The notes: generated by a model not told the origin, from the letters alone. A DNA stretch of 64,000 nt from Bog-756 sp963703145 (GCA_963703145.1 OY969793.1:2852001-2916000), one strand, 5' to 3'. Shown: positions 27,851 through 37,633, counted from the first letter of the stretch. A program made the numbers and translations.

Positions 27851-27871
27851 CCTCAGCCCAGGAGGCTTGGA
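27851..27871. repeat. Degenerate dispersed palindrome
   Basis: CCTCAGC-CCAGGAG-GCTTGGA. The left arm is perfect and the right arm has decayed. It lies 28 bp past the SGNH gene, between convergent genes. Confidence 0.5.
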
Positions 27872-27963
27872 GCAGGGTCTCTGCTCACGCAGCTATCGGT
27901 GCCCTATCCCCTACCGGCGCAGGTGGGCGTATGAACACCGGTGCCGCCGTGGGCGGCTTCGAG

Positions 27964-28638
27964 TCATTGGGCCGTTCCAGTTGTACCGGGTACAACTGGA
28001 TTGACGCTGATGGGATAGCAGCCGGGAAATCCTCCGTAGGAGCCGTTCGCCATTGGGACGGCCACTCTCACTGAATGCGTTTCACTCGGCGGCGTGATCA
28101 AGAACGACGGATAGCCGACACACGTCGTTGCGTTCCCCGGCGGTACGTCGGTCCCCTCGATTTCCGCCGATGCTGCCTGACCGGGAGCGAGCGTCACGAG
28201 TGGTAGTGGGGAGCTGTCGCTTGGCAAGCCGCCCATCATCCCGGTTCCATGACGCACGGCTTGTGTGACTTGGTTGCCCTGAGCGTTGAGGGCGGCGACA
28301 CCTGGATAGCCGTCCATGGTGCACGTGGTCTGGCTGACATTCGTGAATACGATCGCCTGTCCTGCGTTGCCCGCCGCTCCACCACCCCCGCCCGCCTGAA
28401 TCCGAAGCTGACCCACCCGGCACGGGGATTGAGTCACTACTGAGGTCGATGTTGATGGGGCGACCTTCGTGGTGCTCGACGTCGAGGTGGTTGACTTCGC
28501 AACTTGCGTCGTGCTCGACGACGGCGACGTGATCTCTGTGGTTGGAGCTGTCGTATTCGGCCCGCTGCATGCCGCCAGACTTGCACCAGTGGCCACAATC
28601 ATGCCGACCAGACGCACAGTCCGCCGCCGCGTAGTCAC
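27964..28638 (-). CDS. DUF4232 lipoprotein
   Basis: The 224-residue protein begins with a lipoprotein signal (VRLVGMIVATGASLAAC, lipobox LAAC), so it should be anchored to the outer face of the membrane. A long Ser/Thr linker follows, then a DUF4232 domain with four spaced cysteines (SPCRVGQLRIQAGGGGGAAG, TTCTMDGYPGVAALNAQG, TTCVGYPSFLITPP, GGFPGCYPISV). DUF4232 proteins are common actinobacterial surface lipoproteins of unknown role. The start is a GTG at 28638 after GAAGGCG; an in-frame ATG at 28602 would shorten the signal. The gene faces the SGNH operon. Confidence 0.85.
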   Translation of the reverse strand: MTTRRRTVRLVGMIVATGASLAACSGPNTTAPTTEITSPSSSTTQVAKSTTSTSSTTKVAPSTSTSVVTQSPCRVGQLRIQAGGGGGAAGNAGQAIVFTNVSQTTCTMDGYPGVAALNAQGNQVTQAVRHGTGMMGGLPSDSSPLPLVTLAPGQAASAEIEGTDVPPGNATTCVGYPSFLITPPSETHSVRVAVPMANGSYGGFPGCYPISVNPVVPGTTGTAQ

Positions 28639-28720
28639 CGCCTTCGTTCTAGCACCTGGTCCACTCTGCCGACAGCTTGCGAGCCACCGCTGACCGCCAG
28701 ATAAGCAGCTAAAGCGATGA

Positions 28721-29038
28721 TTAGCCGTGGCGGATTGGGGGACCAGGTGGACGGCGATAGCCCGGTGCGGCGAGAAGCGCTAGGACGAATAGCACCGCAC
28801 AAAAGGTGACGCCGTCCCCAACTCCGTGGAGGCTTCCCTGTGTGTATCCGCCCCAGGCGAAGAGGGCAATCAGACCTCCCCATCCGAGAACAAAAATACA
28901 AATCCGCTTTGCGCCATCAGAGAGTGAATCACCAGGAAGGAACACCATCCGCATGATGTGCCGCAAGAGGCGCTGTCTCGCCCGCTTCCAACGACTGATT
29001 GGCTGGACCCAGACGCCCCAGACTTCCGGCTGTCCCAT
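28721..29038 (-). CDS. Possible small membrane protein
   Basis: This 105-residue frame encodes a basic N-terminus (WKRARQRLLRHIMRMVF) and two hydrophobic segments (ICIFVLGWGGLIALFAWGG and VTFCAVLFVLALLAAPG), as expected for a small two-helix membrane protein. No ribosome site is obvious at the ATG; an internal start near MRMVFLPGD is possible. It lies about 80 bp upstream of the DUF4232 gene on the same strand. I do not recognise a family. Confidence 0.42.
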   Translation of the reverse strand: MGQPEVWGVWVQPISRWKRARQRLLRHIMRMVFLPGDSLSDGAKRICIFVLGWGGLIALFAWGGYTQGSLHGVGDGVTFCAVLFVLALLAAPGYRRPPGPPIRHG

Positions 29039-29125
29039 TTGTTCGCCGCCTCCGGACCAACATCTTAGACCTCGATGGCTGTGCCGTCTCTAGGTTCGGT
29101 CAGCCCCGAGCAGACAGGCTGCCTG

Positions 29126-29197
29126 CCCCACAACGGCGGATATGGCCACTCAGTGACGAGGCGCTGAGATCTCCGGACTCAGCGCCAAAGGCTCAGG
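29126..29197. repeat. Palindrome cluster with GGATATG leader
   Basis: A leader CGGCGGATATGGCCACTC (29133-29150) leads into a degenerate copy (29148-29169, ACTCAGT ... GCTGAGA). A second degenerate copy follows at 29177-29197 (ACTCAGC-GCCAAAG-GCTCAGG). The same leader occurs at 40240 and 59253. Confidence 0.55.
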
Positions 29198-29220
29198 TAT
29201 GTCTCCCGAAGCCTTGAAAC

Positions 29221-32200
29221 TCAAGCTAACTCTCGGAGAGCATCGGCGGCGCGACGTTCAACGGTCCCGTATCCGTTTGCGACTGCGGAGGCGTGGGCCT
29301 GGGTAAGTCGGTCGACTGCCCTTTCAATATCTCCCTGGCCAGCCCTCTCGGCGAGCATCCTGCCCCACAAAAGGTTTGTTCGAGCGCTGAAGAATTGCGC
29401 CTCTGCTTGTTCGCTTGACGCGAGGGAGTAGGTAAAAAAGGCATCGGCTTCGTCGTATTGGCCGAGCAATGCCGCGAGTCCACCGAGTATTTGGCTTACT
29501 GGACCTTCCACGGTCGGACCCCCGGTTGCCGACCATTCCTCAGCCCACGGGAGTAGGCGATCGAAGAGTGACCGGGCAAACTTTGGATTTCTACATTCGA
29601 CGGTGGCAGAGCCGTACGCGAACATTCCGGTAAGCCACGCCGAATTCATCGGAAGAAAGAAATCAGCAGCGGCGAACTGTTCTAAGAGTCGACTGGCGTG
29701 GTCGGCCTGCCCCCCCTCAACGTAAGCCAAGGCCAGGGCTGCATGGAAGACTGGAAGCCCAGGATTCTCAGATGCGGCCCCCTTGATCAGGGGGATCAGC
29801 TCGCCCATCGTTCCCCGCTGATAGCTGACCATAGCCATCTGTGAAGCGAAGATTAGTTCGGCGTCCGGCTCGCCACCTTTCGTACCAATTTGAAAGGCCT
29901 CAGTGGCCAACTGCTCGGCTCGCTCGGGATCGCCGGCGATCTGAGCCCTCGTTGCCCGCACTTGCGTGAGCCGCCAGCTCAGAGTCGGTTGTGCAAGGTT
30001 CTGGACCGTGGCAGCCATGATCTCTACGCATCGGTCCATTTCGTCGACGTCCCCGACCCGGCTGGCTGCGATGAGGCGACCATCTGCCGCCAAGAAGAGC
30101 AAGACCGGATCACCGATCCGTTGCACGCGAGCAAGGGCTTCTGTGGACCAAGCCAGAGCCCGTGATATCTGGGCCGTATACGAAACGGTAGTGAAGACCC
30201 GCACGATCGTTGCGTCGTCTCCGGACTCTCGTGCAGCAGCCACTGCCTCGCTAACGAGTGCCTCGCGACTCTGATGCATTCCGTCGAATTGAAGTTCCTG
30301 ATTCAAGGTGGCAAGAAGTGGCGCCCGATCTGGATGACGTCTCGAGATCCGATCGAGTGCCAACTCCAGAACCTCGACCTTCTCAACATCGACTACTCCG
30401 GGTTTGCTCACCCAGCCTCGGTTATTGGCCAATGCTGCAACCACTAACCGCTCGGTGTCGTCTAGCTCAGCGGCCCGGCGACAAGCAGCGAGCAGGGTGC
30501 TGCGATGCGCAGGATCCCCGACCTGGCGCTGCGCCGTGCCCAGGCCGATGGACACGTCAATGCCCACCAGAGGGTCGGCACCAATGACCTGTGTATTGAG
30601 ATCGAGTGCCTGGGAGTAATACCGGAGCGCGTCGGACGGGGCCAGCGCGGCAAGAGCGGAGTCGCCGGCCTGCTGGGAGTATCCAATTGCTTTGGCCAGG
30701 TCGATGGGCCGGGCAGCGACCCAGTGCCGGGCAAGTTCGCCAACCCGGGGTCCTGAATGATCTCCGCACAGTTCCTCCAACGCCTCGGCGACTCGCCGAT
30801 GAACCCTCGCTCGGCGGGTGTGTCCCAGGTCTTGGTACAACGTGTGCTGAATGAGGGCATGGGCAAAGCTGTACTCGCCCAAGTCGGGCAACTCGCGCAC
30901 CAGTGCAACCGCAGCGGCGCCCTCGAGGATGTTCAGCAGAGCCTCCTCATCGGTCAGAGTGGCCTGGGCCAGGAGGTCGAGGTCGAAATCGCGTCCGATA
31001 ACTGCTGCCACCGAGAGCACGCGGCCGGCATCCTTCCCCAGACGAAGGACCCGGGCCCCAATCACCTCGCGCACGGAATCGGGCAATCCCGCAGTATCTA
31101 GGGAACCATGCGCTACCCACCGACCTTCTGCATCCTGACCGATGGCGCCCGTTTCGACGAGGTTGCGAAGGACCTCGCTCACGAAGAATGGGTTGCCATC
31201 AGTCTCTCGGTGCACGGCGCGGGCCAGTTCCACTCCATTTGCATCGAGGCTTTGGCCCAAGGCCGCCTCCATCAAGGCGATTACACCAGTGTCGTCGAGA
31301 CCTACCAGGTCAATCCGCGCGATACCGTCCAGCCGATGAAGTTCTGCCAATGCGGCGACCAGGGCATCGGCGTTCGAAAGCTCGTTGTCTCGATAGGTGC
31401 CGATGATCATCACTCGCATGGTCGGTTCGACAGACACCAAATGGCAGAGCAGCGACAGACTTCCTTTGTCGGCCCATTGCAGGTCGTCAAGGACCAGCAC
31501 CACGAGCTGATCCTTCGAGATCCGGGCCAACACCTCCACCACCGCAGCAAAGAGCAGGTAGCGCTCGGAGTCAGCGTCAGTTGCCTTTGAGGGGGGTAGA
31601 TCGGGTATTCGGCGGTCTAGAGCCGATATAAGGCCCCTAAGCTCGGGTCCCTGCGGCTCGAGGTTGGCCACGATCTGGTCGTCAGGGGCGTGCGCCACGT
31701 AGTGCCCGAGGGTCTCGGCAAAGAGTTGATAGGGGGCGGCCAGATCCTCTTCACAGTGGCCGAAGAGCACGACGGCCCCTTCCTCGAAGGCGGCCTGGGC
31801 CCCGAGGGCGGCGAGGGTGGACTTACCCTGTCCAGCCTCACCGGCGATGAGCACGACCTCGCGACCATGGCCCTCCGCCACCCGTTTAGACGCGGCAATG
31901 ATGAGGTCAGTTTCGGAACTGCGCCCTACCACTCCGACTTCGGGGGCAGGGGCCAGCCTGGTGGGGAGAGGTACGGTGACGGTGGCAGCCAGAGGCTCCC
32001 AGAGGATCTCGGTGGCTTCGACCGGCTCAATCAGGCCACGCAGATCTACTGGACCGATGCTTCGAGCATCGTGACGACTCCACCTCCCAGCCATGAGCCT
32101 TACAACTTCGGCAGCAACGATCTGCCCCGCCGAGCAAAGCGAACAGAGTCGCGACGCTTGTATGACGGGGTCCCCGAAGTAGTCGTCACCCTCCTTAGTC

Positions 32201-32503
32201 ACTTCACCGCCGGAGATTCCCACTCTGAGGCCGATGGGCTGAGAGGTACTGCGGTTAGAGCGCTCCACCCCCTGTTGCATGGCGACGGCACAGGAAATGG
32301 CGGCCAGAGGCCGCCGAAAACGCCACCATCAGTCCGTCACCTAGGTGCTTCACCTCAGTTCCACCCGCCTCGACGATGGCTTGGCGGAGGAGAGAAATGT
32401 GGGCCCGCCGTACCTCGTCCGCCGACTCAGGGGTGAGGTTCGACGCCAAGGCAGTGGAGCCCACCATGTCGGTGAAGAGTACGGCCACATTTTCGGTGGT
32501 CAC
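29221..32503 (-). CDS. Adenylate/guanylate cyclase-AAA ATPase-TPR regulator, frameshifted in the cyclase domain
   Basis: The intact reading would give about 1,094 residues. A class III cyclase domain starts at a GTG (32503): VAVLFTDMVGST with the first metal Asp, VKHLGDGLMVAF with the second, then LRVGISGGEVTKEGDDYFGD and ASRL. Next comes a STAND-like ATPase (Walker A IAGEAGQGKSTL, Walker B VLVLDDLQWAD) and a long helical TPR-type C-terminus. One extra base near 32304-32305 breaks the cyclase domain: the frame switches from FSAAS to AISCAVAMQQGVE. The downstream part remains open for 1,019 codons from 32280. It may be a true mutation or a sequence error. Such proteins are actinobacterial signal-responsive cyclases or regulators; the ligand is unknown. 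Confidence 0.87.
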
Positions 32504-32699
32504 GGAGGCCCTTCCGCCTGCAACACGCCTATACCGTAGGCGAGCGGGAGTACGTCGCGCCTAGGCGTTGCCGGAGTCGCCCTGAGGAAATGAGACAGTC
32601 CCCGATACTTGGCCGCAACTCCAAAAAGTGGCCTTCGCCTGTCGAAAGCTCGTGCGACCTCATTCGGCAATGCCTCAGCAAATGAGGCGAGCGGTGGCG

Positions 32700-33581
32700 T
32701 CAGGGCCGGAGATTCTCGAGGTCCACTAGCAGACTTGGGTGCGACGGCTGCCAACCCAGCCTCTCTTGCGTGTAGGCACTCGAAGAGGGCTGATCAGTGG
32801 CGAAGATCGGCCCGAGCGGACCGTAAGTCTCCGGCGCTACGGACTCGACCGGAAGCTCTAGGCACCGACCAATAACGGTGGCGATGTCGAGGACTGCATC
32901 CCCTTCGTCGCCCACGGCATGCCACGAGGTGCCAGCCGGAGCTTGTTCGAGAGCCAGGCGAAAGAGCACGGCTGCATCGAGGGCGTGCACCGCGGGCCAG
33001 CGCTGAGTGCCGTCGCCGGCATAGCCCGAGACGCCCGATTTGCGGGCGATCTGCGTCAACATGCCAGCGAAGCCTCCTTCGCCGTGGTTGTGGACGGTCC
33101 GTGGCAGACGCACGGCGCTGACGCGCACTCCGCGTGCGGCTAACGCAAGGACCTCATTGACGGATCGACCTCGACCACCCACCGGTCCTTCGAGCGGGAG
33201 CGGGTCCTCCTCAGTGGAGATACGACCCGCCACTGGCGGCGTTCCAGAGCACGTGACAAACGGACGATCACTGCCGACCAGAGCCTCCCCCATGATCGCC
33301 AAGGCAGCGTTCTCCTGAGCAACCACCTTGGCCAATGCCTCCGCACTCGAGAAGTCCGCGCCGAAGGCGAGGTGGATGACACCGTCGGCTTGGGCAGCAC
33401 CGGTGCGAAGCGCCTCAAGATCTCCAAGATCACCCCGATGGGGGACGGCGCCAGTTGCCGTGAGCGCCTCTGCGGACCTCTCGGAGCGAGCGAGACCGAG
33501 CACGCTGTGGCCCTGGCCCAGGAGTTCGGCGACGACGGCAGACCCGATCAGGCCCGTGCCACCCGTGATGAAGACCTTCAT
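32700..33581 (-). CDS. SDR family NAD(P)-dependent epimerase/reductase
   Basis: The 293-residue protein has an extended-SDR Rossmann fold: MKVFITGGTGLIGSAVVAEL (dinucleotide-binding GGTGLIG), HRGDLGDLEALRTG, and GVIHLAFGADFSSAEAL. The later substrate domain holds GVRVSAVRLPRTVHNHGEGG and a VPL-like C-terminus (RLGWQPSHPSLLVDLENL). Such proteins reduce or epimerise small molecules. GGGAGAG precedes the ATG at 33581. It is transcribed away from a TetR gene; their shared 84-bp promoter region holds two operator-like inverted repeats, so the TetR probably represses it. Confidence 0.9.
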   Translation of the reverse strand: MKVFITGGTGLIGSAVVAELLGQGHSVLGLARSERSAEALTATGAVPHRGDLGDLEALRTGAAQADGVIHLAFGADFSSAEALAKVVAQENAALAIMGEALVGSDRPFVTCSGTPPVAGRISTEEDPLPLEGPVGGRGRSVNEVLALAARGVRVSAVRLPRTVHNHGEGGFAGMLTQIARKSGVSGYAGDGTQRWPAVHALDAAVLFRLALEQAPAGTSWHAVGDEGDAVLDIATVIGRCLELPVESVAPETYGPLGPIFATDQPSSSAYTQERLGWQPSHPSLLVDLENLRP

Positions 33582-33598
33582 GGATCTCTCCCTTGACT

Positions 33599-33651
33599 GA
33601 TAGGACCCTTGTCTCATCACTATAGCAAGATGATGGGACTCCTGTCCCATC
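33599..33651. promoter_or_regulatory. Two tandem TetR operator candidates in a divergent promoter
   Basis: Site 2 (33632-33651) is a perfect dyad: arms GATGGGAC and GTCCCATC around TCCT. Site 1 (33599-33618) has the same form: GATAGGAC and GTCTCATC around CCTT. They lie 33 bp apart. The SDR -10 (TATAGT, complement of 33619-33624) lies between them, and the TetR -10 (TAGAAT, 33654-33659) lies just after site 2. Confidence 0.8.
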
Positions 33652-33665
33652 GCTAGAATGAACCC

Positions 33666-34244
33666 ATGGCTCGGTGGGAACCAGGTGCACGGGAGCGACT
33701 CGTCTTCGCTGCTGTCGACCTCTTCGCCGAGCAGGGGTACGACGTGACGACCGTGACAGAGATTGCGGCTCGGGCCGGCGTGACCAAGAGCACCTTCTTT
33801 CGTTACTTTCCCGACAAGCGCGAGATCTTGGTGGCTGGACAAGAGACGCTCAGCGAGCTGCTTGCCAGAGGCATCGCCGACGCCCCCGCCGGAGCAAGTC
33901 CACTCGAGGCCGTGGCCGGCGGCCTCGAGTGGGTATCGAGCGCGATGGGTCCCGTGAATCGGGATCTCGGACCGCGGATGAAGGCGGCGGTAGCCGCAAG
34001 CACGGAGCTCCAAGAGCGAGATGCGCTCAAGAGAGTGGGCCTGGCCGCAGCGATGACAGCGGCTCTTGTCGAGCGCGGTGTTCCGGACTCGACTGCACAT
34101 CTCGCCAGCGAGATGGGAGTCCTCGCATTCAAACAGGGCTTCGCCGAGTGGTGCGACGCCGACCACCAGGACAATCATGATCTTGCCCACTACTCCCTGT
34201 CTGCCCTGAACGAGCTGCGAACAGCGGCAACATCGCTGGGCTGA
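33666..34244 (+). CDS. TetR family regulator of the adjacent SDR gene
   Basis: The 192-residue protein has a TetR helix-turn-helix domain: RERLVFAAVDLFAEQGYDVTTVTEIA, then ARAGVTKSTFFRYFPDKREIL (about residues 8-55). The C-terminal helical domain should bind an effector. TAGAAT ends six bases before the ATG, with no room for a ribosome site, so the transcript is probably leaderless. The two operator-like repeats upstream overlap both promoters, which points to repression of itself and the SDR gene. The effector is probably a substrate or product of that enzyme, but this is inference. Confidence 0.92.
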   Translation: MARWEPGARERLVFAAVDLFAEQGYDVTTVTEIAARAGVTKSTFFRYFPDKREILVAGQETLSELLARGIADAPAGASPLEAVAGGLEWVSSAMGPVNRDLGPRMKAAVAASTELQERDALKRVGLAAAMTAALVERGVPDSTAHLASEMGVLAFKQGFAEWCDADHQDNHDLAHYSLSALNELRTAATSLG

Positions 34245-34560
34245 ACACGCAGGCAACCATCAGCCACCTCGCACGGTAGCTGCCAGCGATAGGGAGCCTG
34301 ACCCAGTTCGCCGGTCATGGTCACTTGCTCGTCCACTACAGGGCCTGCACGTCCAGACCTGGGGGCCAGTTGACCCTCAGCTACCTGGGCTGAGGACGTC
34401 CTGGGTGTCCTCAGCCAACTGAGCTGAGAACGTTGTGTCCGCAGCTTTAGAAGGCTCGAGACATGGCTGCTGCATTGAGGCTACGGGGGATAGTAAATCG
34501 GCGGCCCGAGGCAGCAGAGTGCCTGCCCCATACCGACACTTAGGCGTGTGGATAACCGCC
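34245..34560. other. Convergent intergenic region
   Basis: These 316 bp between convergent genes hold no gene. They contain two palindrome copies at 34375-34429. Confidence 0.5.
34375..34429. repeat. Dispersed palindromes, two copies
   Basis: CCTCAGC-TACCTGG-GCTGAGG at 34375-34395 and CCTCAGC-CAACTGA-GCTGAGA at 34409-34429, with starts 34 bp apart. Confidence 0.87.
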
Positions 34561-35028
34561 TCAACCGAGTCGCTCGAGTTGAACAACTACGTCTTCGAGC
34601 GGCGCAGATGCATCGATCTCAACCGTCGCCGACGCCCGCAGCCTTGGCTCGACCTCGGCAACATGGCGAATGATCATCTCTCGTTCGGCGGCCGACTTCC
34701 CATACGGATTGTCACTTCGGCCATCGATTCTCATAAAGAGCAGATCGATCGGAGCGCTGAGCAAAGCGACGTGGTCGAACTCCTTATAGAACCGCCCTTG
34801 GTTTGTCTTGCATCCAGCGACGAAGAGGCTTCCGTCCCCGTGACCGCGGAGCAGGCCGGTCATTTCGTCCTCCCGCCAAATCCAGTCCAGTGAACCATCA
34901 GGAAGAGTGACCCAGTGGCTCCACTCGTCGGTGTCGGTGTCAATCGTTCGGTGTCCTCGCGTAGCCAGGGCCCGGAGTCCAGAGGACTTTCCGGTACCTG
35001 ACATGCCTGTGACGAACACCTTGGACAT
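34561..35028 (-). CDS. Small P-loop kinase-like ATPase
   Basis: The 155-residue protein starts with MSKVFVTGMSGTGKSSGLRAL, a Walker A loop GMSGTGKSS, followed by TIDTDTDEWSHW. It ends with a short Asp-rich tail. The size and layout fit the small nucleotide/shikimate-kinase-like P-loop family (NMP-kinase fold; lid residues in RIDGRSDNPYGKSAAERE). The phosphoryl acceptor is unknown. The ATG at 35028 lies six bases after a TACTCT box, so it is probably leaderless. The frame extends upstream to 35466 without support. Confidence 0.8.
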   Translation of the reverse strand: MSKVFVTGMSGTGKSSGLRALATRGHRTIDTDTDEWSHWVTLPDGSLDWIWREDEMTGLLRGHGDGSLFVAGCKTNQGRFYKEFDHVALLSAPIDLLFMRIDGRSDNPYGKSAAEREMIIRHVAEVEPRLRASATVEIDASAPLEDVVVQLERLG

Positions 35029-35148
35029 GGGCCGAGAGTACTTAATCAGGGCGGGGGATCGGCACCGAGCGTCTGTCCCAGTTCGCCGGGTCAGTGGCGG
35101 TACCGCCTGCGACCGACCGGCATCTATGGGATAGGGGCGGGACATTGC

Positions 35149-35816
35149 AAGCTGACTCCGGAAAATCGATTCGTCGGCCAGATCGCCAGAAACTACGACC
35201 AACTTGGGACGGCTATTGGCACCGGCCGGATTGCCGTCCGCTTGGCAGCCCGAGGCGTTCCGGTAACCGGGATCGAGTTGTCCGCAGACATGCTCGAAGT
35301 GCTGCGATCGAAGCCCGAAGCGACTGGCATCAAGGCAGTCGAGGGCGACATGGCCGTGGCCTTCGTGGAGGGCGACTTCTCTCTCGTATATCTGGTCTTC
35401 AACACGATTACGAACTTGACATCGCAGGACGAACAGGTTGCCTGCTTCGAAAACGCTGCCCGACATCTTCGCCCCGGAGGCCGCTTCGTAATCGAGACCT
35501 GCGTGCCCGCTGTTCGTCAGTTGCCACCTGGCAATCTTGGAGTCTCTTCACGTTGACGGATGACTACATCGGCATCGACGACTACATCGACCGCACCCAT
35601 AAGCAAATCTCCCGTTCTCGACACTTCAGCCGACTCCCTGATGGCACCTTCAGCGAGTTCACGGCACCGTTTCGATATGTCTGGCCCTCTGAGTTGGATC
35701 TAATGGATCGGATCGCCGGCATGAGGCTGGAACATCGATAGGCGTGGTGGGACCGCTCGCCGTTCACTGGTGAGAGCAGCTTTCACGTCAGCGTCTGGCG
35801 TCTCCCACCCGCTTAG
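35149..35816 (+). pseudogene. Decayed class I SAM methyltransferase gene
   Basis: Three lesions are visible. The N-terminus (PENRFVGQIARNYDQLG) joins directly to AIGTGRIAVRLAARGVPVTG, losing part of the SAM-binding loop. After RHLRPGGRFVIETCVPAVRQ the frame shifts near 35530-35550 and the sequence resumes in another frame (TDDYIGIDDYIDRT ... GTFSEFTAPFRYVWPSELDL). Then a TAG at 35739-35741 replaces what is probably Trp, and the reading continues in frame (DRSPFTGESSFHVSVWRLP) to 35816. No usable start codon is present. It is a dead gene of the SAM methyltransferase family. Confidence 0.8.
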
Positions 35817-35889
35817 ACGCACGCAGACTGGCTCACCATGGTCCTGCAAATCGTGGGCGGCACACCTGCCCACGATCGCCGGGAGAGGG

Positions 35890-36387
35890 TCACTGCAACC
35901 GACCCGCGTATCGGACCATTGTCCAGGACGATCCGTGAGTCTCGACAGGGACGAAGCCCACTGACTCATAGAGGCGGCGCGCTGGATTCGCCTCTCTCAC
36001 GCTGAGACTCAGCGCTTCATAGCCCTGGCTATCGCTGGCGTCGATGAGGTCGACCAGGAGCCGACGACCAATCCCTGCGAGCCGACGCGACGCAGTGACT
36101 GCGATCGACAGTTCGGGGATCTCTTCGGCGACGAAGCCGATGCCGTGGCTCGCTTCGGAGTACGTCCGATACCAAGCGGCGCCCAACGGTGCGTCGTGTT
36201 CTGCAATCAGTCCGTAGTCGCCCGGCCTCGGCCATCCGGCCAGATACATCGAATAGCGCGGATTGGCGAGCACTTGGTCAGCAGTCGGCGTCGGCTTGTC
36301 AGGTCGCCAGACTGCGGCCTCACCAAGCATCGTCGCCAGAAAGCTGAAGTCCTCGGGCCCTGCCGAGCGATAGTGAACGTCCCCCAT
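35890..36387 (-). CDS. GNAT family N-acetyltransferase
   Basis: The 165-residue protein fits the GNAT fold: an N-terminal strand VHYRSAGPEDFSFLATML, then YGLIAEHDAPLGAAWYR, ELSIAVTASRRLAGIGRRLL (acetyl-CoA loop RRLAGIGR), and SLSVREANPARRLYESVGFVPV. These supply the CoA pyrophosphate-binding region and the typical C-terminal strand. The ATG at 36387 is preceded by a weak CAAACT box seven bases away; the longer frame to 36564 has no supporting site. The acceptor is unknown. Confidence 0.87.
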   Translation of the reverse strand: MGDVHYRSAGPEDFSFLATMLGEAAVWRPDKPTPTADQVLANPRYSMYLAGWPRPGDYGLIAEHDAPLGAAWYRTYSEASHGIGFVAEEIPELSIAVTASRRLAGIGRRLLVDLIDASDSQGYEALSLSVREANPARRLYESVGFVPVETHGSSWTMVRYAGRLQ

Positions 36388-36544
36388 TGTCAGCAGTTTG
36401 GCAGAAGGTTTGCCTGTAGCAAGGCCCTGCTCGGCCATCCGGGATGTGCGCACTCTTGTCAGGCTCAGGCTGCCCATACCGCCGGGTAGATGGCAATTAT
36501 CGCCCGTGGCTTCGACACGCCGCTGGAGGTCGGACCCATCGAAA

Positions 36545-36827
36545 TCACCAATCAGGATCTGCAACGACGTCGTCGCTGAGCTGCTCCTGTACCCGGTCTG
36601 CCAGTTGATCAGCTGTTACACGGAAGGCGGCTCTCGCCTCCTCGTCTGCTTTTGCTTTCCCACCGAAAGGTAGGTCAGCGGAGTCGTTCCATGTTCTCAG
36701 GTCCGACGTGAGGGCTTCATCGAGTAACTCACTCGGTCTCGCTGCAGAGGTCCCTTGTGGCCCGATCGACCAGATGCCCGATGACTTCAAAGTCTGCGGC
36801 GATCAACACTCGGTTCGGGACTGGCAT
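36545..36827 (-). pseudogene. Possible small gene broken by a frameshift
   Basis: On the minus strand, an ATG at 36827 opens MPVPNRVLIAADFEVIGHLV, ending at a stop after about 32 codons. A second frame continues without a gap (PSELLDEALTSDLRTWNDSA, then RAAFRVTADQLADRVQEQ) to a stop at 36545. Together they would give a ~90-residue protein. I do not recognise the family; the call rests on protein-like composition in both parts. Confidence 0.35.
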
Positions 36828-36961
36828 CAACGCCGACCGTACTCTCGCCGCAATAGGAGGCTGCCCCTGATCACCGGCTCGGCGGCGGTCATCGATAGTG
36901 GTCTGCTTGCCGGGGGCTAACGCCCTCTACCGGCACGTCGAGGATCGAGATGGTGACAGAG

Positions 36962-37633
36962 TCAGTTGGCAAATCTCAGGCCCGGAGCATCCAGGTCGTC
37001 GTTGTCCACGATCACCGAAGCAGTGTCTGCGGGATGCCTGTCCAATATGTACAGACGGGCGGCGGCGTGGTAGCGGGACTGGTATGCGGTCCGAGCGGCA
37101 TCCACTCCTCCCAACGCTTCGGAGTCACGGGCCAATCCACGAGCGAGCGCGACATCGAAGCTCGTATTGACGAAAATCCGATAGTCCCAGTGGTCAATGA
37201 GTTCCGTCCGTTGCAGGAAGCTGCCATCGACAATGAGAACTGCGTCAGCAGGGGCGATAACCGCCGGATCGTTGATCGCTTGATCAGTTGCAAGGTCGAT
37301 GATCCGCTCTCTGAATCGACGATTACCTTCGGGCCCTAGCGGCTCTAGGACGTTCACCACGAAAGCAGGGAAGTCGTACGCGTCTTCGTAGTAGCCCTCT
37401 GCTGACAGCGGTCCCTTCTGCCACCGATGCTGACGAGGGTGGTGGTACCCATCCATCGACAAGTGGATGGTTCGGCGGCCCTTCGCCGCCACAGCGTCCG
37501 TCAACTCTCGGGCCAGAGTCGACTTCCCAGATGCGGTCGTTCCGTCAACTGCAACCCGAGTCGGGTGACCAGCCTTCAGGTCGCAGATGGCTGTGGCGAG
37601 CCGCTCGATGGTCTCAGTCCGTGATGCAGCCAT
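36962..37633 (-). CDS. Uridine kinase/phosphoribulokinase-like P-loop enzyme
   Basis: The 223-residue protein has a Walker A loop VDGTTASGKSTLARELTD (about residues 29-46), then SMDGYHHPRQHRWQKG, YEDAYDFPAFVVNVLEPL, VLIVDGSFLQRTELIDHWDY and RDSEALGGVDAARTAYQSRY. This is the layout of stand-alone uridine-kinase-like proteins that phosphorylate nucleosides or sugars with ATP. GAGGAGATGGA precedes the ATG at 37633. No pathway gene is adjacent, so the acceptor is undetermined. Confidence 0.86.
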   Translation of the reverse strand: MAASRTETIERLATAICDLKAGHPTRVAVDGTTASGKSTLARELTDAVAAKGRRTIHLSMDGYHHPRQHRWQKGPLSAEGYYEDAYDFPAFVVNVLEPLGPEGNRRFRERIIDLATDQAINDPAVIAPADAVLIVDGSFLQRTELIDHWDYRIFVNTSFDVALARGLARDSEALGGVDAARTAYQSRYHAAARLYILDRHPADTASVIVDNDDLDAPGLRFAN

